A stretch of 64,000 nt of DNA. Source: CAWCCP01 sp963701245. GTDB taxonomy: Bacteria > Patescibacteriota > Saccharimonadia > Saccharimonadales > UBA4665. The notes below the pieces were generated by a model, which was not told the origin of the DNA, made no database searches, and saw only the letters and a program-made list of their open reading frames with translations. Position numbers and translations under genes: made by a program. Shown here in pieces: positions 49,482 to 58,878 of the stretch (the first letter of the stretch is position 1; every line of letters starts with the position of its first letter). Location of the stretch: contig OY969576.1 in assembly GCA_963701245.1 (NCBI GenBank), positions 186,001 to 250,000 of the forward strand. Direction: 5' to 3'.

Positions 49482-50879
49482 ATGGAAGAGACAGCAGTAA
49501 AAACCAAACAAGGGACAATCACCCAAATTGTTGGTGTGGTGGTAGATATAGATTTTGATGCCGATAGTTTACCGTCAATCTATAACGCTTTAACAGTACC
49601 GCTTGAAGATCATCAATTGACCCTTGAAGTAGCCCAACACTTAAGCGAATCAAGTGTTCGTGCCATTTCTCTGGGTTCGACTGACGGATTAGAGCGCGGC
49701 GCAAAAGTAACCGATACGGGAGCGGCGATTAGTGTTCCAATTGGCGAGAAAACGTTAGGCCGCATGTTCAATGTCATCGGTGATCCAATTGACAATAAAG
49801 GCGGCGATTTTAAAGAAAGAGCACCAATTCATCGAGCTCCACCTCCCCTTCTTGACCAATCCGGCAGTACTGAAATATTGGAAACTGGCATAAAAGTCAT
49901 CGACTTAATTTGTCCAATGACAAAAGGTGGAAAAGCTGGATTGTTCGGAGGTGCTGGCGTCGGCAAGACTGTGCTTATTCAGGAGCTGATAAATAACATT
50001 GCCAAATTCCATGCTGGCTATTCGGTTTTTTCCGGTGTTGGTGAGCGAACCCGTGAGGGGAACGATCTTTACCATGAGATGGAAGAGTCTGGCGTTATAA
50101 AGAATACCTCCCTTGTCTTCGGGCAAATGAATGAACCACCTGGGGCACGTCTAAGGATCGGTTTATCGGGTCTGACTATTGCTGAAGGCTTTCGTGACAA
50201 AGGCAATGACGTACTACTTTTCATTGACAATATCTTCCGCTTTACTCAAGCTGGGGCGGAAGTTTCGGCGCTACTCGGGCGACTACCTTCAGCTGTCGGT
50301 TACCAACCGAATTTGGCGCAAGAAATGGGTGAGTTACAGGAACGTATCACTTCAACGAAGGAAGGTTCGATTACCTCAGTGCAAGCGGTATACGTTCCCG
50401 CCGATGACTTTACTGACCCTGCTCCAGCTACAACCTTCGCGCACCTTGATTCAACAATTGTACTGAGTCGGGCACTAACTGAGATTGGTATTTATCCAGC
50501 TGTAGATCCGCTCGATAGTAGTTCGACTATTCTCGATCCTGAGATTGTCGGCGAAGATCACTACTTTGTAGCCCGTGAAGTACAACGAGTCCTTCAACGC
50601 TACAAAGACCTTCAGGATATCATCGCGATATTGGGCATGGAAGAGTTATCTGACGAGGATAGAAAGACTGTTGACCGAGCTCGTCGTATCCAACGTTTCC
50701 TAAGCCAACCATTTTTCGTTGCTGAGCAATTTACTAATAATCCAGGCCAATATGTAAAGCTGTCTGACACAATCCAGGGCTTTCGTGAAATTCTTGATGG
50801 CAAGCACGACGATAAACCGGAAAGCGCGTTCTATCTCAAAGGTCCAATTTCCGACGTAAAAGCCGAGGCTAAAAAATAG
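49482..50879 (+). CDS. atpD: F0F1 ATP synthase subunit beta
   Basis: 465 aa catalytic subunit. P-loop GGAGVGKTVLIQELINNIA, FSGVGERTREGNDLYHEM with the catalytic Glu, LLFIDNIFRFTQAGAEVSAL, LGRLPSAVGYQPNLAQEMGE, and ATTFAHLDSTIVLSRALTEI. AAAGGAG before the ATG. The stop TAG overlaps the atpC GTG. Confidence 0.97.
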   Translation: MEETAVKTKQGTITQIVGVVVDIDFDADSLPSIYNALTVPLEDHQLTLEVAQHLSESSVRAISLGSTDGLERGAKVTDTGAAISVPIGEKTLGRMFNVIGDPIDNKGGDFKERAPIHRAPPPLLDQSGSTEILETGIKVIDLICPMTKGGKAGLFGGAGVGKTVLIQELINNIAKFHAGYSVFSGVGERTREGNDLYHEMEESGVIKNTSLVFGQMNEPPGARLRIGLSGLTIAEGFRDKGNDVLLFIDNIFRFTQAGAEVSALLGRLPSAVGYQPNLAQEMGELQERITSTKEGSITSVQAVYVPADDFTDPAPATTFAHLDSTIVLSRALTEIGIYPAVDPLDSSSTILDPEIVGEDHYFVAREVQRVLQRYKDLQDIIAILGMEELSDEDRKTVDRARRIQRFLSQPFFVAEQFTNNPGQYVKLSDTIQGFREILDGKHDDKPESAFYLKGPISDVKAEAKK

Positions 50880-51307
50880 TGTTTCGATTTCGTTTAGTGG
50901 CTATTTCAGGTGTGAAATATGATGACCAAGTCGCTGAGGTCATATTACCGACATTAGACGGCGAAATCGGCGTCTTGCAAGACCATATGCCGCTGGTCAG
51001 CGTTGCCACCAATGGAGCGATTGCGATTCGTAAGCAAGCCAAAGATTCAGACTTAGCTCGAGAATATTTTGCCACAAACGGTGGTGTGATTGAGGTTGCC
51101 GATAATGAACTACGAGTACTTGTTGATGAGGCTGACAATGCCGAAGATATTAATGAAGACGAAGAACAACGGGCAATGGAGCGAGCTCAGGAAATAAAAG
51201 CTGAAGCCAAAGACGAAGTGAGTTTAGAACACGCCCAGCAGCTCGTGGATCGCTCAGCAGTACGATTACAAGTCGCCACCCTCAAACGACGTCACCAGAA
51301 ACACTAA
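50879..51307 (+). CDS. atpC: F0F1 ATP synthase subunit epsilon
   Basis: 142 aa. N-terminal beta sandwich (VAEVILPTLDGEIGVLQDHM then PLVSVATNG) and helical C-terminal part rich in Glu/Arg. GTG start overlapping the atpD stop by one base. The 3' end overlaps the convergent mscL gene by 42 bp, so the two transcripts are antisense there. Confidence 0.92.
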   Translation: MFRFRLVAISGVKYDDQVAEVILPTLDGEIGVLQDHMPLVSVATNGAIAIRKQAKDSDLAREYFATNGGVIEVADNELRVLVDEADNAEDINEDEEQRAMERAQEIKAEAKDEVSLEHAQQLVDRSAVRLQVATLKRRHQKH

Positions 51308-51712
51308 TTTATTTTTCAATACAGCCGTACAAAAAGCACACCGTTTGGCACCTACTGAAATTTCACTCAAACATTCCGGACATTCTTTTGTTTTTACCTC
51401 AACGGTTTTATTCCGATTGGCGTAAGCGACTAATTTGTTAATTGGCTGAATGACAAAAAAGAAAATGACTGACGCGATAATTAGAAACGAAATGACAGCA
51501 TTGATAAAATCGCCGTATAAAATTCTGCTGTGATTAATTGTAAAATAAAGATTCGAAAAATCTGGCTTACCAGCGATTGCTGCAATTAGTGGTGTCAATA
51601 CGTCTTTTACTAGCGCCGTTATAATGGCCCCAAAAGCAGCACCAATAACGACTGCAACGGCCAAGTCTACGGTATTGCCTCGTAATATAAAATTCTTGAA
51701 TTCTTTAAACAT
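51266..51712 (-). CDS. mscL: large-conductance mechanosensitive channel with zinc-ribbon tail
   Basis: 148 aa. MscL core: FKNFILRGNTVDLAVAVVIG then AAFGAIITALVKDVLTPLIA (TM1), then TM2 near residues 70-92 (FINAVISFLIIASVIFFFVI). The C-terminus adds a CPEC...CAFC zinc ribbon (KECPECLSEISVGAKRCAFC), seen in a subset of MscL proteins. Protects against osmotic downshock. Overlaps atpC tail-to-tail by 42 bp. Confidence 0.94.
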   Translation of the reverse strand: MFKEFKNFILRGNTVDLAVAVVIGAAFGAIITALVKDVLTPLIAAIAGKPDFSNLYFTINHSRILYGDFINAVISFLIIASVIFFFVIQPINKLVAYANRNKTVEVKTKECPECLSEISVGAKRCAFCTAVLKNKLVFLVTSFEGGDL

Positions 51713-51799
51713 TATTATCTGTATTGAAGCATGTATGTGTTATTGTCACAAGTAAATTACTAGCACACTTGCATAATATGCTCTACTATACTATCGACT

Positions 51800-52294
51800 A
51801 TGAGTTCTTCTCTGCGTAAGCCACTAATTATTGTGTCACTGATTGCGATTATTGGCATTGCCATTGCTGGATTGTTTTTAACGCAGCATACACAAAAACC
51901 GGCGGTCGTTACAAAAACTGGATGTGTGACTCAAAATCTTGCAGTCGGCAGTAACAGCAGCTGCGTGTTATATGCCAAGACAATGGTCGATTATATTGAA
52001 ACTGCAGGTCTAAACGAATGCTCGTTTACTGGTGGACAAGTAGTGCCATTAAATAACGATTACGACACCGCTACAGCACAACAAATTAAAGTCGTGCAGA
52101 CGTGGATAAATTGTTATAACAAACAAGAAGGATCAACGCAGACAATAGCCGAAAATGGATCTGTAAATAGTACGACATGGATGGTGTTATGTTCCTATGG
52201 ATTTAGTTTTCCAAAGCAATCACATTCGACCACTTCTCCCTATCACTATCAGACAATTAGTGCTGGTCAAGACGCTGGTTGTGAGACCGAATAA
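51800..52294 (+). CDS. secreted peptidoglycan-binding-like protein
   Basis: 164 aa. N-terminal signal/anchor (about residues 8-28, LIIVSLIAIIGIAIAGLFLT), then an extracytoplasmic domain with eight cysteines. The pattern LAVGSNSSCVLYAKTMVDYI ... DYDTATAQQIKVVQTWIN ... NGSVNSTTWMVLC resembles the PG_binding_1 repeat (LxxGSxGxxVxxLQxxL...G.fgxxTxxAV..FQ...G...DG.VG..TW..L). The cysteines suggest disulphides. TATACT ends seven bases before the ATG (leaderless). Confidence 0.75.
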   Translation: MSSSLRKPLIIVSLIAIIGIAIAGLFLTQHTQKPAVVTKTGCVTQNLAVGSNSSCVLYAKTMVDYIETAGLNECSFTGGQVVPLNNDYDTATAQQIKVVQTWINCYNKQEGSTQTIAENGSVNSTTWMVLCSYGFSFPKQSHSTTSPYHYQTISAGQDAGCETE

Positions 52295-52398
52295 TACAGA
52301 AATTGTTTGAGATATAATTTGCAGAAAAGTACTGCTCTTTACAAAAGCAATTATTCACGATAATCTTATGTCATTACATAAGTGGAGGTTTTAAAGTA

Positions 52399-53145
52399 AT
52401 GTTCGGAAAACGAAAAGCAGCTATGTTGGTGGCTGAGTTTTTAGGAACTGGAATCCTGACACTGTTGGTTCTTAGTGTTCAGCGATCAACAATAGGCGTA
52501 CCATTCTTTGTTGCAACTGCAGCTGGTTTGGTAGTTGCCGCTATGGTTATGGCGGTCGGTAGTGTTTCGGGTGCACATTTGAACCCGGCGATATCAATTG
52601 CAATGTGGACGGCTCGCAAGCTCTCAACATTGAGTGCGGTCATGTACATCGTCATGCAGCTTCTTGGTGCATATGGCGCGTACTGGCTCTACACTTATTT
52701 TGTAAACAGTCACTTACAATCAATCGGTGGTCACTTTAGCGGACGCATTTTAGCTGCTGAAGCAGCCGGTGCACTGCTGTTTGGTTTTGCTTGGGCAGCA
52801 GCCGTATACCAGAAATTCACTGTTGCAACTACTGCCGCTGTTGCTGGTATCGCCTACATGTTGGCAATCATTGCCGCATCGTCTGCCTCAATCGGCCTCG
52901 TTAACCCAGCACTCGCCCTAGGAGTAAAAGCCTGGGTTTGGGGAACCTACGTACTTGGTCCTATTCTAGGTGCAATCATAGGTGTCAATCTTTACGGCTT
53001 ACTATTTGCGCCAGCCGCGGATGAAGGTGCCGTAGCAAAAGCTGCGGTCACACCGTCTGCTAAGGCCTCGGTAGCTTCAACAACTACTAAAGCAACTGCC
53101 AAAAAACCAGCTGCCAAAAAAAGATCTCCAGCAAAAAAGAAATAA
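52399..53145 (+). CDS. aquaporin (MIP family) with lysine-rich tail
   Basis: 248 aa channel with six membrane helices and two half-helices. Both NPA boxes are present: GAHLNPAISIAMW (about residues 54-66) and GLVNPALALGVKA (about 173-185). The last 35 residues are Ala/Lys/Pro-rich (KATAKKPAAKKRSPAKKK), resembling histone H1-like tails and unusual for aquaporins. It may bind the anionic membrane surface or nucleic acid (inference). GGAGG lies 12 bases before the ATG. Confidence 0.92.
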   Translation: MFGKRKAAMLVAEFLGTGILTLLVLSVQRSTIGVPFFVATAAGLVVAAMVMAVGSVSGAHLNPAISIAMWTARKLSTLSAVMYIVMQLLGAYGAYWLYTYFVNSHLQSIGGHFSGRILAAEAAGALLFGFAWAAAVYQKFTVATTAAVAGIAYMLAIIAASSASIGLVNPALALGVKAWVWGTYVLGPILGAIIGVNLYGLLFAPAADEGAVAKAAVTPSAKASVASTTTKATAKKPAAKKRSPAKKK

Positions 53146-53163
53146 AGTCAAAAAATATAGAAT

Positions 53164-53198
53164 AAAAAGAACTGGTGTATATAGCCAGTTCTTTTTAT
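53164..53198. terminator. bidirectional terminator between aquaporin and helicase
   Basis: AAAAAGAACTGG / CCAGTTCTTTTT hairpin with an 11-base loop, with A and T tracts suitable for both convergent genes. Confidence 0.85.
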
Positions 53199-56100
53199 AC
53201 GTTTTCTTTAAGTAAATCAGTAATAAATAATTGTGATCCTTCATAGTCTTGGGAGTAGCCCGAGATGTCAGGAAAGTCTAGTTCGATAATGTGTCCAAAA
53301 ACGATTTGAATGAGTTTCTTCAAGTCCGATATTTCATTTGGTGATGGTGTATATGAACGAATTAATTTGTTCGGTTCATCGGCTTCAACATACACCATTT
53401 GTCCGCTTATTGACATGTCATTAGTAAAGCGTGGATACTCACTGGCTAGGATTGCATAAAAAATTAGTTGCAACTTATGATTGTAGGCTTTTTCAATAAT
53501 GGTCGCGTCTTTCGTATCAAATCGTGGCAGTGGTTTGCCGGTCTTATAATCGACAATGATCATATTTTCTTCTGTAAGATCAATACGATCTAGTTTGCCA
53601 CGAATTCTAGCGTTTCCAAGTCGAATATCTCGAATGTCTTGTTCCGGCAAACTTCCCTTTATGAGTGAGTAGCCATACTCGTTGAACAAGGTTTTGATGA
53701 GTTGTTCGCCCTGCCGTTTAAAACGGAGATATTCACCTTGAGTTAATTGCTGTAATTCTAAGGCGTTGGTAAATACTTCTGTCGTCTGGGCAATCGAAAA
53801 GTTACCTAAGTTTGTTTGTTTCTGGGCAAATTCCATGGCACTATGAACTGCCGTTCCATAGCCGAGATTCGGTGATTTAGCTTCTGGCAGTAAAAGTAAA
53901 TTGCGTTCTTTAAAATAGCGTGGCCCGCCTTTTGAGATGTTTATAAAGTTTAAAAGATGCGTCACACTTAAGCTGTAGTGCTCTAATTTTGCCTGCAACA
54001 AGGCACTTTCTAAACCCTTCTCCATAACCGGCCAGTGTAGATTTGCCTCCAAAACAGCTGTTAAAACGGCTTCTCGCGTCTCCGTGACTTGCTCGATACT
54101 AAATGCAGTTTGAATGATTGAGCTGGTGGCAACTTGTTTACCAACATGATCCAAGTAATACGAAGTAATGGTAAGGTTATTTTTTGCCCGTGTGGCGGCA
54201 ACGTATAGCAAACGTACGTAATCGTTGATGTCGTCACCGACTGGTTGCAACGGTAAGTTAGCCGGAGGTTTTCGATTGCCAGCCCGTGGTCGCCAATTGT
54301 CCTCAATCGCATCAATGATGTAGACATCATCAAATTCGAGCCCCTTAGCTTTGTGGACGGTTAATAATTGGACGGCTTGATGGCCGGTAATAAAGGGTGA
54401 TTCGTCAGCAACAATGAGGTTATTGGTGGTATGAATATCAATAAAGCGAACCAGATCTTTGAGCGAAGGAATTGGACTCGCACCAAATTCGTGTACGAGT
54501 GATCGCAACAATTGGACGGCCGATAAGCTTTGAAAGTACGTAGAAATTCTCTCTTCGTCACCACTGAGATAGTACTGCTTCATTGGCGATTGATAATTTT
54601 TGGTATGACGAAGTCCGATCAAATACTCAAGAATGACGGCTAGCGGCTGTTCTTCTGCTTCGGAAGCAAGCCAGCCTAGCCATCGACCAAAAGTACGTAG
54701 CTGCTCATCTTCATGAACTATCAGGCAACCGTACCAGTCTTGGGTTATGAAATTTTCAACAGCTAGTTGCCATAGTAGCTCCGGATTAAAACCCCATTGA
54801 GGGTGACGGATAATTTGATGCAGTAAGGCGTTGGAGTGTGCCTTATCACCACTTTGGATTGCTAACAGTGTTTGGCAGAGAAGATAAATTTGCTGAATTA
54901 TATCGAGTTCAAGAATATTGTGTGATTGTTCATAACGTATGGGGACACCTGCTTGATCAAGCATACCGGCCATTTTTACAAGGCTTTCATTATTGCGGGC
55001 TAACACGGCAATTGACCGACTGGGAGCATAGCTTTTGGCTATCTGCTCCACTACCCGACTGAACTGCAACTCACGTGATGCATAACTCAACGCCTGAATT
55101 TGACTTGAAGCAGAGCTATTGTCGCGCACCGCAAGTAATTCCTTTCGCAAATCATGACGCACATTGACCATTCGATTGTCGGCCTGCTCAATAATTCGTG
55201 TTGCGCCATCAAGAATTAGTTGACTGGATCGATAATTCTTTTTGAGTATGATCGTGCGTGCCGACTGGTAGCGACGGGAAAAACCGAGCATATTGTTTAA
55301 TTCCGCACCACTAAATTTATAAATTGCTTGATCGTCGTCACCGACAACCATGAGATTTGGTTGTCCATCGAGGGTATGATGATCAGCAACCAAATGCGCT
55401 AATCGAAGTTGGGCAGGTGTGGTGTCCTGAAACTCATCGATCAGGACGTAGTTAAACCGTTCCTGTACATCAGCTAACATATCAGGTCGTGCTTCCAGCT
55501 GAGTATTTACTTCTACGATCATATCGGCATAATCGTAAAAACCGCGCTCATGCATGAGGTTAAGATACGACTCATATATGTCGGCTAGTTCCCTCCACCA
55601 CGTATTTCTTCGCCGTTCAGCCAGCATGCCACCAGCGTTTCCTTCAACTTGATACCATCGTTTTTTCCATAGACTGACATGAGTATGCTTGGCGGTATCT
55701 AAATCCTGTTCGGTGGCTTCATTAAAAGACTCTTTAATGACGGTTGAGAGTGAAAGTAAAGGATAGACAAATTCATCAATAGATTGGTCGGGTAGTTTTG
55801 GTATGGCAGCCTGAAGTGTCGATACTTGCTGGGCCGTCAGACGAGGCTCTAACAAATTTGCGAGCTTCGGTTCAATGACATCTATATAGGCAAGATTATA
55901 GTCAATGATGGCTCTCAGTTTGGCCGGTGTCAAACCGGCTTCTTTGGCGAGTCCAATCGCCCTTCGAATTTCGCTAATAAGCGTATATTGGCCGGCAAAC
56001 TTTAGTGCCAGGGGATGGTCGAGGGGTAATTGCACAAGTATTGATTCAATAATCTCAAGCTGTACTGAATCGGGCGCAACTGAAAGTCTGGCTGCGTTCC

Positions 56101-56422
56101 AAAAATAATCCGGGTAGATATTCATTAATTCTCCAGCAAAGCTATGAAAAGTTTTAACCGGCAAACGAGCCCCTTCGGTGCCTGCCAATTGGATAATGCG
56201 CTCTTTCATATTGATGGCTGCTTTGTTGGTGTACGTTAGGCAAAGCACATTCGCTGCTTTTGTGTCAGTTGCGCGTAAGATGTTTGCGACTCGAGTACTG
56301 AGTAGTTGTGTTTTACCGGTTCCTGGTCCAGCAATCACCAGCAGTGGTCCGTCAATGGTATCAACAGCTTGACGTTGCTCTGAATTAAGCTGCCGGTAAG
56401 CAGCATCATACTCCGAAGACAT
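53195..56422 (-). CDS. UvrD/Rep-family helicase with PD-(D/E)XK nuclease domain
   Basis: 1075 aa superfamily 1A helicase-nuclease. Motif I GPGTGKTQLLSTRVANIL near residue 33, motif II LIDEFQDTTPAQLRLA, motif III VVGDDDQAIYKFSGAEL, motif V LTVHKAKGLEFDDVYII and motif VI RLLYVAATRAKNNLTI are present. The C-terminal 250 residues contain GYGTAVHSAMEFAQ and the nuclease motif RGKLDRIDLTEENMIIVDYK (D..(D)YKTG). It resembles AddA/AdnB-type double-strand-break resection enzymes but stands alone. Leaderless: TACAAT ends six bases before the ATG. Confidence 0.95.
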   Translation of the reverse strand: MSSEYDAAYRQLNSEQRQAVDTIDGPLLVIAGPGTGKTQLLSTRVANILRATDTKAANVLCLTYTNKAAINMKERIIQLAGTEGARLPVKTFHSFAGELMNIYPDYFWNAARLSVAPDSVQLEIIESILVQLPLDHPLALKFAGQYTLISEIRRAIGLAKEAGLTPAKLRAIIDYNLAYIDVIEPKLANLLEPRLTAQQVSTLQAAIPKLPDQSIDEFVYPLLSLSTVIKESFNEATEQDLDTAKHTHVSLWKKRWYQVEGNAGGMLAERRRNTWWRELADIYESYLNLMHERGFYDYADMIVEVNTQLEARPDMLADVQERFNYVLIDEFQDTTPAQLRLAHLVADHHTLDGQPNLMVVGDDDQAIYKFSGAELNNMLGFSRRYQSARTIILKKNYRSSQLILDGATRIIEQADNRMVNVRHDLRKELLAVRDNSSASSQIQALSYASRELQFSRVVEQIAKSYAPSRSIAVLARNNESLVKMAGMLDQAGVPIRYEQSHNILELDIIQQIYLLCQTLLAIQSGDKAHSNALLHQIIRHPQWGFNPELLWQLAVENFITQDWYGCLIVHEDEQLRTFGRWLGWLASEAEEQPLAVILEYLIGLRHTKNYQSPMKQYYLSGDEERISTYFQSLSAVQLLRSLVHEFGASPIPSLKDLVRFIDIHTTNNLIVADESPFITGHQAVQLLTVHKAKGLEFDDVYIIDAIEDNWRPRAGNRKPPANLPLQPVGDDINDYVRLLYVAATRAKNNLTITSYYLDHVGKQVATSSIIQTAFSIEQVTETREAVLTAVLEANLHWPVMEKGLESALLQAKLEHYSLSVTHLLNFINISKGGPRYFKERNLLLLPEAKSPNLGYGTAVHSAMEFAQKQTNLGNFSIAQTTEVFTNALELQQLTQGEYLRFKRQGEQLIKTLFNEYGYSLIKGSLPEQDIRDIRLGNARIRGKLDRIDLTEENMIIVDYKTGKPLPRFDTKDATIIEKAYNHKLQLIFYAILASEYPRFTNDMSISGQMVYVEADEPNKLIRSYTPSPNEISDLKKLIQIVFGHIIELDFPDISGYSQDYEGSQLFITDLLKENV

Positions 56423-56469
56423 GCACCTATTGTACTCTGCTTCGGTAGTTGAAGAGGAGTGGCAAAGCG

Positions 56470-57672
56470 TTATAAATTGGTATGAGACTCAGCAATTGTG
56501 CAGACCACGCAATCGTCTTGCATGCTAAACTCACTGAACCACTGTTTTGATGCAGTGTACCATGGTTCAAGATCATGAAAACCAACGAAATCTGCTGCTT
56601 CTCGCAATAACCATCCCAGACGTCCATAAAAACGGAGTTTCCCCCAACATACGGCTGCCCATTTTGGACCGGCAGGAATAATGGTAATCGGTGCTTTTAC
56701 TTTGTAGCTGTCGAAAGCTTTTCCGGCTTGTCGTTTTTTCAAGTTTCTGGCAACAAAACTTCCATCTCGAAGTGCGGTTTGTGCGAGTCCGCTGTAGGGG
56801 GTGTTGGCATTATCACCGATCACATAAATGTTATCTTCAGCTTGTAAGTAGACGTCGACCGCGACTTTACCCCGTTTCGTCACGACAAATTGGTTGGCGG
56901 TAAAGAACGGATGGTTCGTCACTCCTGCAGTCCAGACGACTGTATGGCTGCTAATTGGCTTGCCGCTCACGGTAAGTTCATCGGCCGTTTCCCCTTGCAC
57001 GACACTGCCGACATATAATGATATACCGAGTCGTTTGAGCTGTCTTTTCACTAGCCGAGAGGTATCTTTTGGTAAACGTGGCAATAAACGAGGTGCTGCT
57101 TCAATGAGATCGATATGGATCTTGCGCGGTTCCAAACCATGATTTTTGATGATTCTGTTCAGGTAACCAGGGAGCGCACCAGCTAATTCAATACCGGTTG
57201 GTCCGGCACCAATAATGACATAATTGAGATCCGGTTTATGCTCATCAGTTAATTGTTTATGCAAGTGTGTTTTAAAACGTGCCACTTCATTTTGTGTCTT
57301 GATGCTATAGGAAAATTCACTTAAACCGTTAATACCAAAATAATTTGTCACAACGCCAAGTCCCAAAATTAAAGTATCATATGGCAGTACTTTGCCATCT
57401 TCAGTGGTGATTGTTTTTGCCTTACGGTCAAGAGTGATAGCCGTACCATTCACGACTTCAATCTTTTTAGCATGAAAAATTCGGGAAAGCGGAATTGATG
57501 AATTGGCTCGCTTTCCACCGGTTGCAGTATGGTAGAGGGTTGGGTAGTACCGAAGATCGCTGTCGTCGGATAAAAGTGTTACTTCGAAGTTATCGTCTTC
57601 AGCCAGTTCGAGCGCAGCTTTCACGCCGCCGAATCCGCCGCCGACTATTAGAACATGAGATATTTGTTTCAC
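56470..57672 (-). CDS. type II NADH dehydrogenase-like flavoprotein
   Basis: 400 aa NAD(P)/FAD oxidoreductase of the NDH-2 family. FAD motif IVGGGFGGVKAALELAED, second dinucleotide motif YVIIGAGPTGIELAGALPGY, and FAD contact YVIGDNANTPYSGLAQTALR (GD box). A C-terminal region with an amphipathic stretch may bind the membrane. It passes electrons from NADH to quinone without pumping. No other respiratory genes are in the window. Confidence 0.92.
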   Translation of the reverse strand: MKQISHVLIVGGGFGGVKAALELAEDDNFEVTLLSDDSDLRYYPTLYHTATGGKRANSSIPLSRIFHAKKIEVVNGTAITLDRKAKTITTEDGKVLPYDTLILGLGVVTNYFGINGLSEFSYSIKTQNEVARFKTHLHKQLTDEHKPDLNYVIIGAGPTGIELAGALPGYLNRIIKNHGLEPRKIHIDLIEAAPRLLPRLPKDTSRLVKRQLKRLGISLYVGSVVQGETADELTVSGKPISSHTVVWTAGVTNHPFFTANQFVVTKRGKVAVDVYLQAEDNIYVIGDNANTPYSGLAQTALRDGSFVARNLKKRQAGKAFDSYKVKAPITIIPAGPKWAAVCWGKLRFYGRLGWLLREAADFVGFHDLEPWYTASKQWFSEFSMQDDCVVCTIAESHTNL

Positions 57673-57875
57673 AATGCTTATGATTATACAGAGTCATTTT
57701 TAAGAACACCAGTCATATATTGCGTGATTTCTTATCAATAGCCGCTTCATGATATAGGCGATACAACACTTTTTGTCTACATAAAAAATAATGTTATTTA
57801 TACAATTTCTCAGGTACATGGCGTTAAAATAGTGTATGGTAGAGAATATATTTTTTAAACGTCTCATAGTTAACA

Positions 57876-58874
57876 ATGACCAAACTTAGTCAATCAGGAT
57901 TTCTTCGAAAAAGCCTTATCCTTATTGTCATTTTGTTCATCATTTTTGGTTTCGGAAACACTCTCTTCATAAGTCATACGTCAGCTGTATCGGCTGAGCC
58001 AGAAGTCCAGTCAGCCATAGAAGGATTTTGCATAACCGACTCGCAGAATAGTAAAACGGCAAATGCGGTCGTAGATACAGAGCGATGTGATGATTCTCCG
58101 TCTCAAGCATTCACTGTCAATGGAAATACTATTTCAATTGACAATAACTACTGCTTGGGAGTGGAAAATAGCGGTACTTCAGTAGGTGATCCGGTCGTAC
58201 TGAACCCTTGTTCGGACATACCTGGTCAAAACTGGGCAGTAGATCTTGGTGGCTATCAGAATCCGAATAGTGGTGATTGTCTGACTGTGCCACATAGCCA
58301 AACGGAGGTACAACTCACTATCACTTCCTGTCAAAATTTAGATCAGCCGAATCAGGGTTGGTCAGCAACGCATTACAGTGAGGTCTCCATCTCAAGTAAT
58401 TCATGCTCGCAGGGCACAGAAGGTCAGCGGGTAGCCTGTAACGCTGAGGTGCAATGGTCGCTTTGGCAGGCTAATCCTAATTCACACAATCAGTTATTAA
58501 ATGAATACACGGATGGCAATAGCTATGAGGAATGGTGTGCAGATTTTGTTAGTTACGTCTATAAGATCTCTGGTTATCCTTTGCAAAACGGAGAACGTGA
58601 TAATTGGGATGAATATAATGCCAACAATCTTGTTAATTTGAATTTTACGATGCATGATGCCAGCAGTTATGTGCCCAAACCGGGCGATATTGCGTATTTT
58701 GATTATGCCGGTGGACACGTTGAGTTGGTTGTCATAGGAGGGAAGCATCCGACTTTTATCTATGGCGATTCAGGCACTGCTGATCCTATTACAAATAATG
58801 GTGAAATGAATGAAGACATGCTGACCAACGATGGCTCAGCTGGTGGTATCCAATATTATCTCTCCCCCAATTAG
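57876..58874 (+). CDS. secreted ricin-type lectin + CHAP hydrolase
   Basis: 332 aa exported protein. Signal peptide about residues 1-38 (SLILIVILFIIFGFGNTLFI). Ricin B-like beta-trefoil about 45-165 with repeating Gln-x-Trp style motifs (GQNWAVDLGG, NQGWSATHYS) for glycan binding. CHAP amidase/endopeptidase domain about 190-332 with catalytic Cys221 in EEWCADFVSYVYK and His281 in AGGHVELVV. It should cut peptidoglycan, its own or, in an epibiont lifestyle, that of a host actinobacterium (inference). No strong Shine-Dalgarno. Confidence 0.9.
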   Translation: MTKLSQSGFLRKSLILIVILFIIFGFGNTLFISHTSAVSAEPEVQSAIEGFCITDSQNSKTANAVVDTERCDDSPSQAFTVNGNTISIDNNYCLGVENSGTSVGDPVVLNPCSDIPGQNWAVDLGGYQNPNSGDCLTVPHSQTEVQLTITSCQNLDQPNQGWSATHYSEVSISSNSCSQGTEGQRVACNAEVQWSLWQANPNSHNQLLNEYTDGNSYEEWCADFVSYVYKISGYPLQNGERDNWDEYNANNLVNLNFTMHDASSYVPKPGDIAYFDYAGGHVELVVIGGKHPTFIYGDSGTADPITNNGEMNEDMLTNDGSAGGIQYYLSPN

Positions 58875-58878
58875 AGGG

